Below, in pieces: positions 14,701 through 23,938 of a stretch of 64,000 nucleotides of DNA. The notes below the pieces were generated by a model. It had not been told where the DNA came from. It saw only the letters and a list, made by a program, of their open reading frames with translations, and did not search any database. A program made the translations under genes and the position numbers. Position 1 is the stretch's first letter. Every line of letters starts with the position of its first letter. The DNA comes from Trichoplax sp. H2 (taxonomy: Eukaryota; Placozoa; Uniplacotomia; Trichoplacea), in the NCBI GenBank assembly GCA_003344405.1, contig NOWV01000249.1, positions 26,398 to 90,397 on the forward strand. Direction: 5' to 3'.

Positions 14701-15151
14701 ATAAGCGTTCCTAGATACCCCAGAAAATGAGTACGAATATATCGTATTTCGCTGTTGACTTCTCTATATGAAACAGAAATCGAACTCCGAAAAACGATAG
14801 ATCGCAAAGATGACCGAATGTCACATCTTGTTAATAAGAGGTAGCTCAGTTTACTTATAATACTATTTACGCTACTTGCGTAGTAATCATATTATTCATA
14901 TCCATGATAGAAAAGGATGATTACAAAATAACTGAAAATTTTTTTATTTCCAGTAATTTTTCGTTGTTAAAAAAGTACATTACATGTTAACGGTATTGTG
15001 ATACATAATAAATTACATTTCACTAAATGTTACAATTCTTCTTAAATAAATAAGAAATAGCATTTAATTGTATCTATTGCTCCTTTAAATTTTAGATGTT
15101 GTAAGCGCCTAAATATTTACCAGGTATGAAAAGTGATGATTATATGAGTAA
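11705..15151. other. intergenic, 3.4 kb
   Basis: No gene is seen. Open frames at 12821-13132 and 13771-13968 (minus) have no motif and no splice or family support. The right end, from about 14740, is the 3' flank of the next P450 and is recognisably related to the 3' flank of its duplicate (about 17170-17690 and 18245-18348). A second copy of the A-box-like dispersed 20-mer lies at 12010-12029. Confidence 0.5.
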
Positions 15152-16624
15152 TCACACTCTTCGTACGACTTTTAATATTACTGGATTTTCTGGTATAGCT
15201 GTAAAAATGACAATTGTCGGTAAAGGATTTTCAGTTTGACTAGCTACTTCGAACTTGACTTGTTGTAGTAATCGTACTAAAATTAGTTTTAAATTCATCA
15301 TTCCAAGTCTATTGCCTATGCATTTACGAGGGCCATCACTAAATGGTAAAAAGTGACATGGATGACGTTTAGATTTCTGATCGGCTGAAAATCGCTGAGG
15401 ATCGAATTTATCAGGATTTTCCCATATATCAGGATCTTCATGGATAGCTTTTACTGCAATTGCAATACCGACACCTTTTGGAAATTGTACGCCGTTAATA
15501 ACACAATCGCTTTTAGCTTCACGTAAGTTAATGTATCCAGCTGAGAAGTAACGAAATGCTTCGTTAATCGTCATTTCTAAGTAGTCTAACTTTTGAATAT
15601 CGTTATAGTTTAAATTATCTTCATCAGGACAATATTGATCAATCTCTTCAATGACTTTATCTTGTACATCAGGATTAGTAGCTAAAGCAAATGCTATGAA
15701 GGTTAAGCTAGAAGCTGTAGTATCATATCCTCCGATTAAAAAAGTAAGACAATGTTGTACAATATCGAAATCGCTTATTTTCTCTTTATGTTCTGCTTCG
15801 ATTACTAACTTTAGCATATCAGTTCTAGTAGATAAACCTTGATCTAATTCTCTACGACGAGTTGTGACAATTTTCCTTAACATAGTGGCTAATTTTACGA
15901 TGGCTTTGACTTGTTTATAGTTAAAAAGAACGCGAAGTGGTCTGGAAGCCTTTGGTAATGCAATAAATAACGCTGCAATTGGCTTTTTAAGCCCACCCAT
16001 GAAGTTATTGATGTGAGTTTGTAATTCGATTTTCTTTTCTTCGTTAGGTTTAACACCAAATAGCGATGATAATGACATATCCATGGCGGTACTATAAAAT
16101 AGTTCCCTCACGTTTATAGTATCATCGTCGTTATCGATTTTGTGTAAAACTTTCTCTAACAAATTGCTACTAGCTTCATTAGCGAAGTGAGACATGGCTT
16201 TTAACTTATTCGGAGAGAAAAGCGGAGTTAGACTTTCACGAGCATGCTTCCAAGTCACGTCGCGAGCATCAATTAAGCCTACGGGCCTATTCGAAGTTGG
16301 TACTAAATCGATTCTGTTAATAAAATTTTCGGATTGTTTAACTAGAATTTCATAAGCAATATCAGGATCGGCTACGTGGATTATCGGTTTTCGACCGTAG
16401 TATAATCCAAAAATCTTTCCATACTTTTTAACATGGTCAGTTAAACATAGATGCCTGCGAACATAAACGGTATCCCATAAATTACCGACGATAAACTTGG
16501 GTTTAGGACCAGGTATATTAATCTTATCAAAGTAGGAGTACGGTTTGAGATAGTAGAAATAGAAAATATAAGTAAAAAGTAAAACGACAAAAGTCGAGGA
16601 TAGAATGATTAAGGTAATATCCAT
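15152..16624 (-). CDS. cytochrome P450, CYP3-clan-like, copy A
   Basis: Intact intronless 490-residue P450, the usual length for a microsomal enzyme. Residues 4-26 form the ER signal-anchor, followed by the hinge IPGPKPK (37-43). The C-helix W125-x3-R129, I-helix GGYDTT (298-303, oxygen-activating acid-Thr pair), K-helix EAFR (355-358), PQRF (409-412) and haem loop FSDGPRKCIG with ligand Cys435 are all present. The overall pattern, including the final NPVILKVVRR-type ending, resembles the CYP3/thromboxane-synthase clan. It should be a haem mono-oxygenase on the cytosolic ER face using NADPH-P450 reductase; the substrate is unknown. It is a recent tandem duplicate of 18349-19821. Differences between the two cluster in substrate-recognition regions. 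A TATA-like TATAAAA lies at 16659-16665, and hormone-receptor-type half-sites lie about 145-170 bases upstream. Confidence 0.97.
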   Translation of the reverse strand: MDITLIILSSTFVVLLFTYIFYFYYLKPYSYFDKINIPGPKPKFIVGNLWDTVYVRRHLCLTDHVKKYGKIFGLYYGRKPIIHVADPDIAYEILVKQSENFINRIDLVPTSNRPVGLIDARDVTWKHARESLTPLFSPNKLKAMSHFANEASSNLLEKVLHKIDNDDDTINVRELFYSTAMDMSLSSLFGVKPNEEKKIELQTHINNFMGGLKKPIAALFIALPKASRPLRVLFNYKQVKAIVKLATMLRKIVTTRRRELDQGLSTRTDMLKLVIEAEHKEKISDFDIVQHCLTFLIGGYDTTASSLTFIAFALATNPDVQDKVIEEIDQYCPDEDNLNYNDIQKLDYLEMTINEAFRYFSAGYINLREAKSDCVINGVQFPKGVGIAIAVKAIHEDPDIWENPDKFDPQRFSADQKSKRHPCHFLPFSDGPRKCIGNRLGMMNLKLILVRLLQQVKFEVASQTENPLPTIVIFTAIPENPVILKVVRRV

Positions 16625-16658
16625 CTTGATGAGCCTACGTCGATGTGTATTTGCTGTA

Positions 16659-16665
16659 TTTTATA
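16659..16665 (-). promoter_or_regulatory. TATA-box-like site of P450 copy A
   Basis: TATAAAA on the minus strand, 35-41 bases ahead of the start codon at 16624. If used, transcription would begin only a few bases before the ATG. Such motifs are common by chance in DNA this AT-rich. Confidence 0.3.
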
Positions 16666-16766
16666 ATCATAATCGGTAAATTACAGGTTTGCAACCGGAT
16701 TAATTCTTTCAATGCTTAATGAATTATAGTAACAATGCTGACATGGTTGCTAGGCATTATTCGTAA

Positions 16767-16793
16767 AGGTCACACCTAGGGTCATCAGGGTCA
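16767..16793 (+). promoter_or_regulatory. cluster of nuclear-receptor half-sites (DR3)
   Basis: Three AGGTCA-type hexamers in the same orientation: AGGTCA (16767-16772), GGGTCA (16779-16784) and GGGTCA (16788-16793). The last two are separated by TCA, giving a direct repeat with 3-base spacing (DR3). The first two are 6 apart. The cluster sits 143-169 bases upstream of P450 copy A. DR3/DR4 elements bind RXR partners at vertebrate CYP3A promoters (established). A role here is inference. Confidence 0.45.
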
Positions 16794-18348
16794 TCACAGC
16801 CTGTGGAATCGGTAATAGCGTAATCACAAGTTACTATAAAAGTAATCCCTAAGATAATTAGCAAAGAAAGATTTATGACGTTAGAACTTAGAACGAATCA
16901 TTTAATCGCTACCTCGAGTTTAAACTGTAATAATTGCAATAAAGATTCATAATGTAGTACAAATCTAAATCTTGATTGAAGAATTGTTCATAAGAGTAAG
17001 CAGCTTGTAATTATATACTCGTATATATTAACTGGTCACATAGTATAACGATGTACTTTAGCTTCTGACGATTAACCCTTTATGCCCAGATGGCGGTTTA
17101 ATTACCCATCTATATAAGTAGATATTGTTTAGCAGTTCGACAACATAAAATATTCTAGAATATGAACGAGATTATATTTCGTTATCTACTTTTCGTGTAG
17201 AACAGAAATCGGACCCCTAAGAACAGTAAGTCTTGACGGTATTCAAACTGTAATAAGTTCTGGAGCAAATGTAGAGACAACGTATTAGCAAAAAATAGAA
17301 CTTTATCAAGACATAAAGTGCGAACTAATATACATAGACTGAGTATTCTAGAAGGTTCTATATGCATATGAGGTTCAAATACGTGCGCATCTAAGACTGA
17401 GCCTTCCGAAGTAACTCTACTAATACTATGACACAAATATTTCATTATTTTAATAATAAGTTATACTATTTGCTCATGGCTTCGTTAACGCCTCTTACTT
17501 AGTAATTATATTATGTATTCACAAGATAGAGAAGAGAAGTACGAATTTAAGGGTATGTAGAGTTACCAAATATTTTTACGTTTCTAGCAATTGCGAATAG
17601 TAGACAAGATTATAAGTTAACGGTAATGTGCTGCATGACAAATTACACTTGACCAATATTTATAACTTATCTTAATTAAATAAGTGTGATATATACCGAT
17701 CACGAAATTCCAAAATTAGAAAAAATAAGGGCTTTATTGAATCTTATACAAAGATTAACTACACGCAGCTCTACTCTAGCCGAATACTACTACAAAAGAC
17801 TTCTAGAACGAACTAACAGAATAATCTAAAGTTGCATGCTTTTATGCTTTTCGTAGCATTCGCAGCTACAATCCGCACGGCAACCTTTACCTTATTTTAT
17901 GCATAGTTAAATTATTCTTAGTAGCACTATTCTACTGCGGACCATCATTAATCCGATATAGATACGACTACAGTATTTGCGTAGACATTATTCACACCAG
18001 CCAAGGTACAATGAATTAGCCATATCCTAATATATGATTTACAGTTCTATTTTTACCTATAACCTTATTAGTAACTCAACACCTTACTGTATATAGTCAT
18101 CTGTACTCTAGCATAGAGTTTATACCACTACAGTCTATAGTTATGGCTACCAAAAATATCTTAGGATAAATATAGAAGTTACGCTACCGTACATTATACT
18201 AAACATGGCTAACAGTCTACAATCACAATACCAAGTTACATTACAATAAGAAATAGTATTATAATATCTGTTATCCATCGCAATTTTTAGATGTAAGTAA
18301 GTAGTTTAGTACTTAAGCAGACATTAAAAGCGATGATTATATGAGTAA

Positions 18349-19821
18349 TCACGTTCTTCGAACGATTTTTAATATTACTGGATTTTCTGGTATAGCTGTA
18401 AAAACAACAACTGTCGGTAAAGGATTTTCAGTTTGATTAGCTACTTCGAACTTGACTTGTTGTAGTAATCGTACTAAAATTAGTTTTAAATTCATTATAC
18501 CAAGTCTATTGCCTATGCATTTACGAGGGCCATCACTAAATGGTAAAAAGTGACATGGATGACGTTTAGATTTCTGATCGGCTGAAAATCGCTGAGGATC
18601 GAATTTATCAGGATTTTCCCATATATCAGGATCTTCATGGATAGCTTTTACTGCAATTGCAATACCGACACCTTTTGGAAATTGTACGCCGTTAATAACA
18701 CAATCGCTTTTAGCTTCACGTAGGCTAATGTAGCCAGCTGAGAAGTAACGAAATGCTTCGTTAATCGTCATTTCTAAGTAGTCTAACTTTTGAATATCGT
18801 TATAGTTTAAATTATCTTCATCAGGACAATATTGATCAATCTCTTCAATGACTTTATCTTGTACATCAGGATTAGTAGCTAAAGCAAATGCTATGAAGGT
18901 CAAGTTAGAAGCTGTAGTATCATATCCTCCGATTAAAAAAGTAAAGCAATGTTGTACAATATCGAAATCGCTTATTTTCTCTTTATGTTCTGCTTCGATT
19001 ACTAACTTTAGCATATCAGTTCTAGTAGATAAACCTTGATCTAATTCTCTACGACGAGCTGTGACAATTTCTCTTAGCATAGACGACGCTTTTATGATAC
19101 CTTTGACTTGTTTATAAGCGATAAATAAGCTTAGGAATCTGTAAATATTTGGTAATGCAAAAAATAACACTGAAATTGGCCTTCTAATTCCACCCAAGAA
19201 GTTATTGATGTGAGTTTGTAATTCGATTTTCTTTTCTTCGTTAGGTTTAACACCAAATAGCGATGATAATGACATATCCATGGCGGTACTATAAAATAGT
19301 TCCCTCACGTTTACAGTATCATCGTCGTTATCGATTTTGTGTAAAACTTTCTCTAACAAATTGCTACTAGCTTCATTAGCGAAGTGAGACATGGCTTTTA
19401 ACTTATTCGGAGAGAAAAGCGGAGTTAGACTTTCACGAGCATGCTTCCAAGTCACGTCGCGAGCATCAATTAAGCCTACGGGCTGTTTCGAAGTTGGTCC
19501 GAATTTAATTCTGTTAATAAAATTTTCGGATTGTTTAACTAGAATTTCATAAGCAATATCAGGATCGGCTACGTGGATTATCGGTTTTCGACCGTAGTAT
19601 AATCCAAAAATCTTTCCATACTTTTTAACATGGTCAGTTAAACATAGATGCCTACGAGCATAAACGGTATCCCATAAATTACCGACGATAAACTTGGGTT
19701 TAGGACCAGGTATATTAATCTTATCAAAGTAGGAGTAAGGTTTGAGATAGTAGAAATAGAAAATATAAGTAAAGAGTAAGACAGCAAAAGTCGAGGACAG
19801 AATGATAAAAGTTATATCCAT
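18349..19821 (-). CDS. cytochrome P450, CYP3-clan-like, copy B
   Basis: Intact intronless P450 of 490 residues. I start it at 19821 (MDIT...), which gives exactly the same length and N-terminus as copy A. The open frame reaches back to 19908, but the extra 29 residues have no counterpart in the paralogs. Motifs sit where they do in copy A: W125-x3-R129, GGYDTT 298-303, EAFR 355-358, PQRF 409-412, haem Cys435. By my count it differs from copy A at roughly 40 positions. More than half lie in residues 209-255 (F-G region) and 106-113 (B-C region). The rest includes single changes in the I-helix, after ExxR, and in the C-terminal hairpin. Long stretches outside these blocks are almost identical in DNA, so the duplication or a later conversion is recent. 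Expected to be an ER-anchored mono-oxygenase with substrate preference different from copy A. Confidence 0.97.
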   Translation of the reverse strand: MDITFIILSSTFAVLLFTYIFYFYYLKPYSYFDKINIPGPKPKFIVGNLWDTVYARRHLCLTDHVKKYGKIFGLYYGRKPIIHVADPDIAYEILVKQSENFINRIKFGPTSKQPVGLIDARDVTWKHARESLTPLFSPNKLKAMSHFANEASSNLLEKVLHKIDNDDDTVNVRELFYSTAMDMSLSSLFGVKPNEEKKIELQTHINNFLGGIRRPISVLFFALPNIYRFLSLFIAYKQVKGIIKASSMLREIVTARRRELDQGLSTRTDMLKLVIEAEHKEKISDFDIVQHCFTFLIGGYDTTASNLTFIAFALATNPDVQDKVIEEIDQYCPDEDNLNYNDIQKLDYLEMTINEAFRYFSAGYISLREAKSDCVINGVQFPKGVGIAIAVKAIHEDPDIWENPDKFDPQRFSADQKSKRHPCHFLPFSDGPRKCIGNRLGIMNLKLILVRLLQQVKFEVANQTENPLPTVVVFTAIPENPVILKIVRRT

Positions 19822-19915
19822 ATTTGCGAGATTTGACAAACGTATTATAACTGTAGATGTAATCAGCGTGCAACTACTGTAATAACTGTAGATGCAATGA
19901 CCGTGCAACTACTCT

Positions 19916-20262
19916 AATAGTAATACAGTGCCTACCGCTTTATAAGCCCACCTGCGAAGATATATCCTTTTACGGGTATACAGTACTGTATGTTACATAA
20001 ATATTATACAGGCATTTCAACGGAATACAGTATTACTGTAATAGTAATACAGTAGCTACCGCTCTATAAGCCCACCTGCGGATATCCTTCTACGGGTATA
20101 CTGTATGTTACATAAATATTATACCGGCATTTCAACGGAATACAGTACTACTGTAATAGTAATAGTAATACAGTAGCTGCCGCTCTATAAGCCCACCTAC
20201 GGAGATATCCTTCTACGGGTATATGTTATATACAGTAAATATTATACAGGCATTTCAATGGA
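19916..20262. repeat. tandem repeat, three copies of about 110-122 bp
   Basis: Copies start near 19916, 20038 and 20160. Each carries taatagtaatacagt, a block ataagcccacct(a/g)cg, cttctacgggtata, and ataaatattatac(a/c)ggcatttcaa. Unit lengths differ by small indels. Short ACAGTA/TACTGT palindromes sit at the junctions. The array lies in the promoter region of P450 copy B. Confidence 0.85.
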
Positions 20263-20323
20263 ACTAGTCCAAACTCCTGTCGCTTTGCTGACGGTTTACG
20301 ATAATGTGCCCATTTATTAATAA

Positions 20324-20395
20324 TTAACAGATAGTATTACCATTCGACATTATATATATCCCGGTAATAGCCGGGTACTACTATATTTAAAACTG
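20324..20395. repeat. dispersed repeat copy 1
   Basis: Shares attaacagatagtatta and ttatatatatcccggtaata with 20807-20880. The two copies are in the same orientation about 480 bases apart. Terminal structure is not clear. Confidence 0.6.
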
Positions 20396-20806
20396 ATTGA
20401 TTTAATGTACGTATTGATCGTGCATTTCCACGTTGTTCACTTCGCTTTCGCCTATCAGATCGCTGACTAACTGACATTATCCTCTTAGAAACACTTTTTG
20501 TTATATGATACATAGCAATCAAAAATAACCGGGACAGGGGAACTACTGTAGAGTTACACTACGAAATGCATGAGAGCAATAGAACTAATAGTACCTACTA
20601 ATGTGTATCAATCACTTATACCTTCTCAATAATATTTACATAAACCCTAGAGATCATTCATTTCTACACCAATTCAAATTTCCTTAAGTAACTTTCGCAT
20701 TAGTACGTTTACCGAATAAGGATGGTTACTATATACAGTATTAATGCTATGTTAAGGTTGGTAAGCGAAACTGTCAAATATACGTTTATGCTCAATTTGT
20801 TAATAA

Positions 20807-20880
20807 AATTAACAGATAGTATTATCATTTGATATTATATATATCCCGGTAATAGTAATGTACTATGCTATATTAAGATT
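20807..20880. repeat. dispersed repeat copy 2
   Basis: Second copy of the sequence at 20324-20395. It includes the same ttatatatatcccggtaata block, followed by a diverged GTACTA-containing tail. Confidence 0.6.
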
Positions 20881-21093
20881 AGTGTACAGAATAAATGGTG
20901 TTCTACCAGCATGACAGGAAGTAGCATAAGAAGCATATCAGTAACACTCATATTATTCAGATTCCGGAATTGATAACGGACTACGTATGTCCACCAATGT
21001 CAAATCCTTTTCAAGCTTTACTGTTGCAGTAATAACTTTATTCTTTTCCACTAAATGACTAAGAACATGAGTGACAGTTGATGGAAAATTACT

Positions 21094-22569
21094 TTATTGC
21101 GTCCTATGAACAATCTTCAGATATACCGGATTTTCTGGTACAACAGTAAATTGTATTACCGTTGGTAACGGGATCTCGGTCTCTTTAGCCACATCAAATT
21201 TCACTCGTTGTAATAATCTTGCTAAGATTAGTTTCATGTTCATCCAGCCCAATCTTATACCTATGCATTTTCGAGGGCCTTCGCTAAATGGTAGAAAATG
21301 ACAAGGGTGACGATTAGCATTAGCTTCAGGTGAAAATCTCTCTGGATCAAATTTGTCTGGATTCTCCCATACATCAGGATCTTCATGAATAGCTTTAACA
21401 GCAATGGCAACACCAACACCTTTCGGAAATCGTACGCCGCGAATAGTGCAATCTTCCTTCGCTTCGCGAAGATTGATATAGCCAGGTGAGTAATAACGTA
21501 ACGTTTCATTTAGTACCATGTCCATATAAGTTAACTTTTGAACATCGTTGTAAGTCAGATTGCTTACATCGGGGCAATGCTGGTCGATTTCTTCAATGAG
21601 CTTGTCTTGGACATCAGGATTAGTAGCTAAGGAAAATACGGCATAAGTCAAGGTAGCAGCAGTAGTGTCGTAACCACCAACCAAGAACGTAAAGCAATGT
21701 TGTACAATATCTCGATCCGTAATCTTGTCTTTATGTTCAGCCTCGATGACTAATTTGAGCATGTCAGTTCTAGTGGTAACGCCTTGCTGAAGTTCTTGAC
21801 GACGCGTCTTGATAATTTGTTGCAAAATAGAATGCGTCTTGACAATACCAAATACTTGCTTACGAGCAAAAAAAACACTTAGCAAAATGAAAACTTTAGG
21901 TAGCGCAATCGACCAAGCAGAAAATGGGCGAGCAAGTCCTGTTATAAAGTCAGAAAAGCCTGCTTCGAATTCATCTCTTTTTTTTTCGTCTGCTTCAATA
22001 CCAAACATGGACGTTAAAGACATTTCCATAGCGGTACTATAAAACAGCTTTTTCATATCCAATACAGCACTACGTAGTTCAGTATTCTCAAGTATTTTAT
22101 TCAATAAATTGAAACCAGCATTATTTGCGAATTGAGACATCGCTTTTAGCTTAGTAGGAGAGAATAACGGTGTCAAGCTTGTTCGCGCATTTTTCCAATC
22201 CTCATCACGAGCTTCCATCAAGCCTACAGGTCTATCAAAGCTCGGCACCAAGTTAACTCGATTTAAAAATTTGTCTGATTGTTTTAGCAAAATCTCGCTT
22301 ACAATATCGATATCAGCAACATGGATGATGGGAATCTGACCATAAAATAGCCCGACTACCTTGCCATATTTTTTAAAGTATTTATTTAAGCACCTATGAC
22401 GATGGCCATAGCTGCTATCGAACAAGTTACCGAAAATATATTTAGGTTTAGGCCCTGGTATATTGAATTTGTCAAAGTAAGAGTATGGTTTCACATAGTA
22501 ATGATAAATATAATATAAAAGAGAAGCAGTGGTAAAACCAAGTATCGTTGTGTAGACTGAATTATCCAT
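21094..22569 (-). CDS. cytochrome P450, CYP3-clan-like, third intact minus-strand member
   Basis: Intronless P450. I start it at 22569 (MDNS..., 491 residues) because this aligns the membrane anchor (residues 7-27) and hinge IPGPKPK with the paralogs. The frame stays open back to 22755, adding 62 residues that do not resemble a P450 N-terminus. Motifs: W125-x3-R129, I-helix GGYDTT 298-303, K-helix ETLR 355-358, PERF 409-412, haem loop FSEGPRKCIG with Cys435. It is clearly related to copies A and B but well diverged over the whole length. It is transcribed divergently from the P450 at 23939 across a palindromic GTAC-rich region. A canonical AATAAA overlaps the stop codon (21093-21098), so polyadenylation could follow immediately. 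Expected to be an ER mono-oxygenase, substrate unknown. Confidence 0.96.
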   Translation of the reverse strand: MDNSVYTTILGFTTASLLYYIYHYYVKPYSYFDKFNIPGPKPKYIFGNLFDSSYGHRHRCLNKYFKKYGKVVGLFYGQIPIIHVADIDIVSEILLKQSDKFLNRVNLVPSFDRPVGLMEARDEDWKNARTSLTPLFSPTKLKAMSQFANNAGFNLLNKILENTELRSAVLDMKKLFYSTAMEMSLTSMFGIEADEKKRDEFEAGFSDFITGLARPFSAWSIALPKVFILLSVFFARKQVFGIVKTHSILQQIIKTRRQELQQGVTTRTDMLKLVIEAEHKDKITDRDIVQHCFTFLVGGYDTTAATLTYAVFSLATNPDVQDKLIEEIDQHCPDVSNLTYNDVQKLTYMDMVLNETLRYYSPGYINLREAKEDCTIRGVRFPKGVGVAIAVKAIHEDPDVWENPDKFDPERFSPEANANRHPCHFLPFSEGPRKCIGIRLGWMNMKLILARLLQRVKFDVAKETEIPLPTVIQFTVVPENPVYLKIVHRTQ

Positions 22570-22884
22570 TTTCCAATATTTTTTCAGTGTTGATGCAGCA
22601 TACGATATGAACAACCGAACATTGATCGCATGAATTACCTTCAATCCTTTATAAGAGTAGCAAGCCTTGTACAGTGTAAATGTAGACCTTAATACACCTA
22701 TCAGTGATTTAGTGTTAAGGCTCTTACTCTGTATGATAACATTCCGACGATGCAAACGTTGCCAAGGTTAATCCGAGAAAACTACTGGTGTAGCTGCAAG
22801 TCTGCAACCTTTCAATACCTTCTGTGTTTACAAATGTCCGACATGCAGATTGTTGAGCCTTATTCAACAAACAAGTCATGTGCA

Positions 22885-22973
22885 ACACACACCCTCACGA
22901 GTCACGGTCAGTTGCTGTACTGTACTGTACTTGTACAGTACAGCAACTGACCGTGACTCGTGAGGATGTGTGT
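22885..22973. repeat. near-perfect inverted repeat, 41-base arms
   Basis: Left arm 22885-22925 and right arm 22933-22973 are reverse complements with one mismatch, around a 7-base centre that itself contains GTAC palindromes. The DNA could extrude a cruciform and a transcript would fold into a long hairpin. Both arms contain cggtcagttgctgtac. It lies about 320 bases from one P450 start and 970 from the other. Confidence 0.9.
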
Positions 22974-23460
22974 ACAGTGTACAGTATACAGTATGACATA
23001 CAGTACAGTATAGACATCCAGTATACAGTACAGTGTACAGTAACTGTACTGTACAGTACTGTACTGTACTGTACAGTAAATCAGTACAGTCTACTGTAGA
23101 GTACAGTACTGTACAGTTGTGAAACAAGAATTTCTACAGTACTGTAGAGTACTGTACTGTACTGTAGAGTGCAAATTCTACAGTGTACAGTACAGTACAG
23201 TACTGTACGTACGTTCGAATTCTACGGTACAGGGTGTAGTACTGTACAGCACAGCTGAAACATCTCAACTTGTCAAGTGATAGTTCTACCAGGGGCTTGT
23301 AAGACAAGAATTATTTACTGTAGTCTTGCAAGTCTCCGGTTCTACTGTACAGTACAGTACCACCTGATTTTGTTACAGTATACAGAACAGTACTGAATGG
23401 CAACCTCAGATCTGTCTATCTAGTACAATACAGTACTGTACTAAACGAATGCATTGGGTA
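22910..23460. repeat. GTAC / TACAGTA palindromic low-complexity tract
   Basis: Dense, irregular runs of tacagtac and actgtact, each locally self-complementary. They thin out toward 23460. The same kind of sequence recurs at 26617-26775 upstream of the next P450 on the plus strand. Confidence 0.85.
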
Positions 23461-23938
23461 ATGTGCTGTACTTTAATGAGGTGATTGAGCAATAAGATTG
23501 CTGATAATTCATTCAAATGCCGCAATGAACGCCTAAAAATTGATTGGAACACAAGACCTACAAGGTAAATGATAACGTATACAATTAAAAAGCATCCCTA
23601 ATAAAAGTGATATTAAATTGTATATCAAACTCATCAATAAATGTTTATCGTGTTTTACAACATTCGCAGGGAAACAACGTTGAAACTGATTGCAATATTA
23701 CCTCGGTTGATTCAAGCAGCGAACTGAATTGACTGGATTGAAAATATATAACATCGAAAATCTTATCTACTGTATACGAGTATACAGTTTATCACAGTCT
23801 AGCGGCCTTGACTAGTTTATAAGAGATTGGAATACAGCAAGCGTTGGATGCAATCCTGTACTGCACTACTAGAGTAGTAAAAGACTGACTTTATTGATTA
23901 GTTGTTATAACGTTGGTATAGGCTGAAGAGAGTAATCG

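Larger units (their letters stand above)
16625..18348. other. intergenic between P450 copies A and B
   Basis: Holds the promoter side of copy A and the 3' flank of copy B. About 17170-17690 and 18245-18348 resemble the 3' flank of copy A (14740-15151). The roughly 555 bases between those two blocks have no counterpart there and look like an insertion. The open frame 17182-17445 (minus) has no recognisable motif. A YY1-like gatggcgg lies at 17090-17097. Confidence 0.55.
19822..21093. other. intergenic with repeats upstream of P450 copy B
   Basis: No gene is supported. It contains a three-copy tandem repeat (19916-20262) that starts about 95 bases upstream of the copy B start codon. It also holds two copies of a roughly 70-base dispersed repeat (20324-20395 and 20807-20880). 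The open frame 20337-20522 (minus) overlaps that repeat and is judged spurious. Confidence 0.6.
22570..23938. other. divergent promoter region between two P450 genes
   Basis: Head-to-head spacer of about 1.4 kb. From about 22885 to 23460 it is dominated by GTAC/TACAGTA palindromic sequence and includes a long hairpin (22885-22973). Frames found here are by-products of the repeat. A TATA-like TATAAG lies at 23818-23823, about 115 bases before the plus-strand gene. Confidence 0.65.

Noticed and set aside
15651-15842. 63-codon plus-strand frame inside P450 copy A, with an almost identical one in copy B (18848-19039)
   Set aside because: It is the antisense of the conserved I-helix region. Its conservation is explained by the P450 coding strand.
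22876-23127. Overlapping frames rich in Tyr, Cys, Thr and Val on both strands of the GTAC tract
   Set aside because: Their composition is simply the translation of the palindromic repeat.
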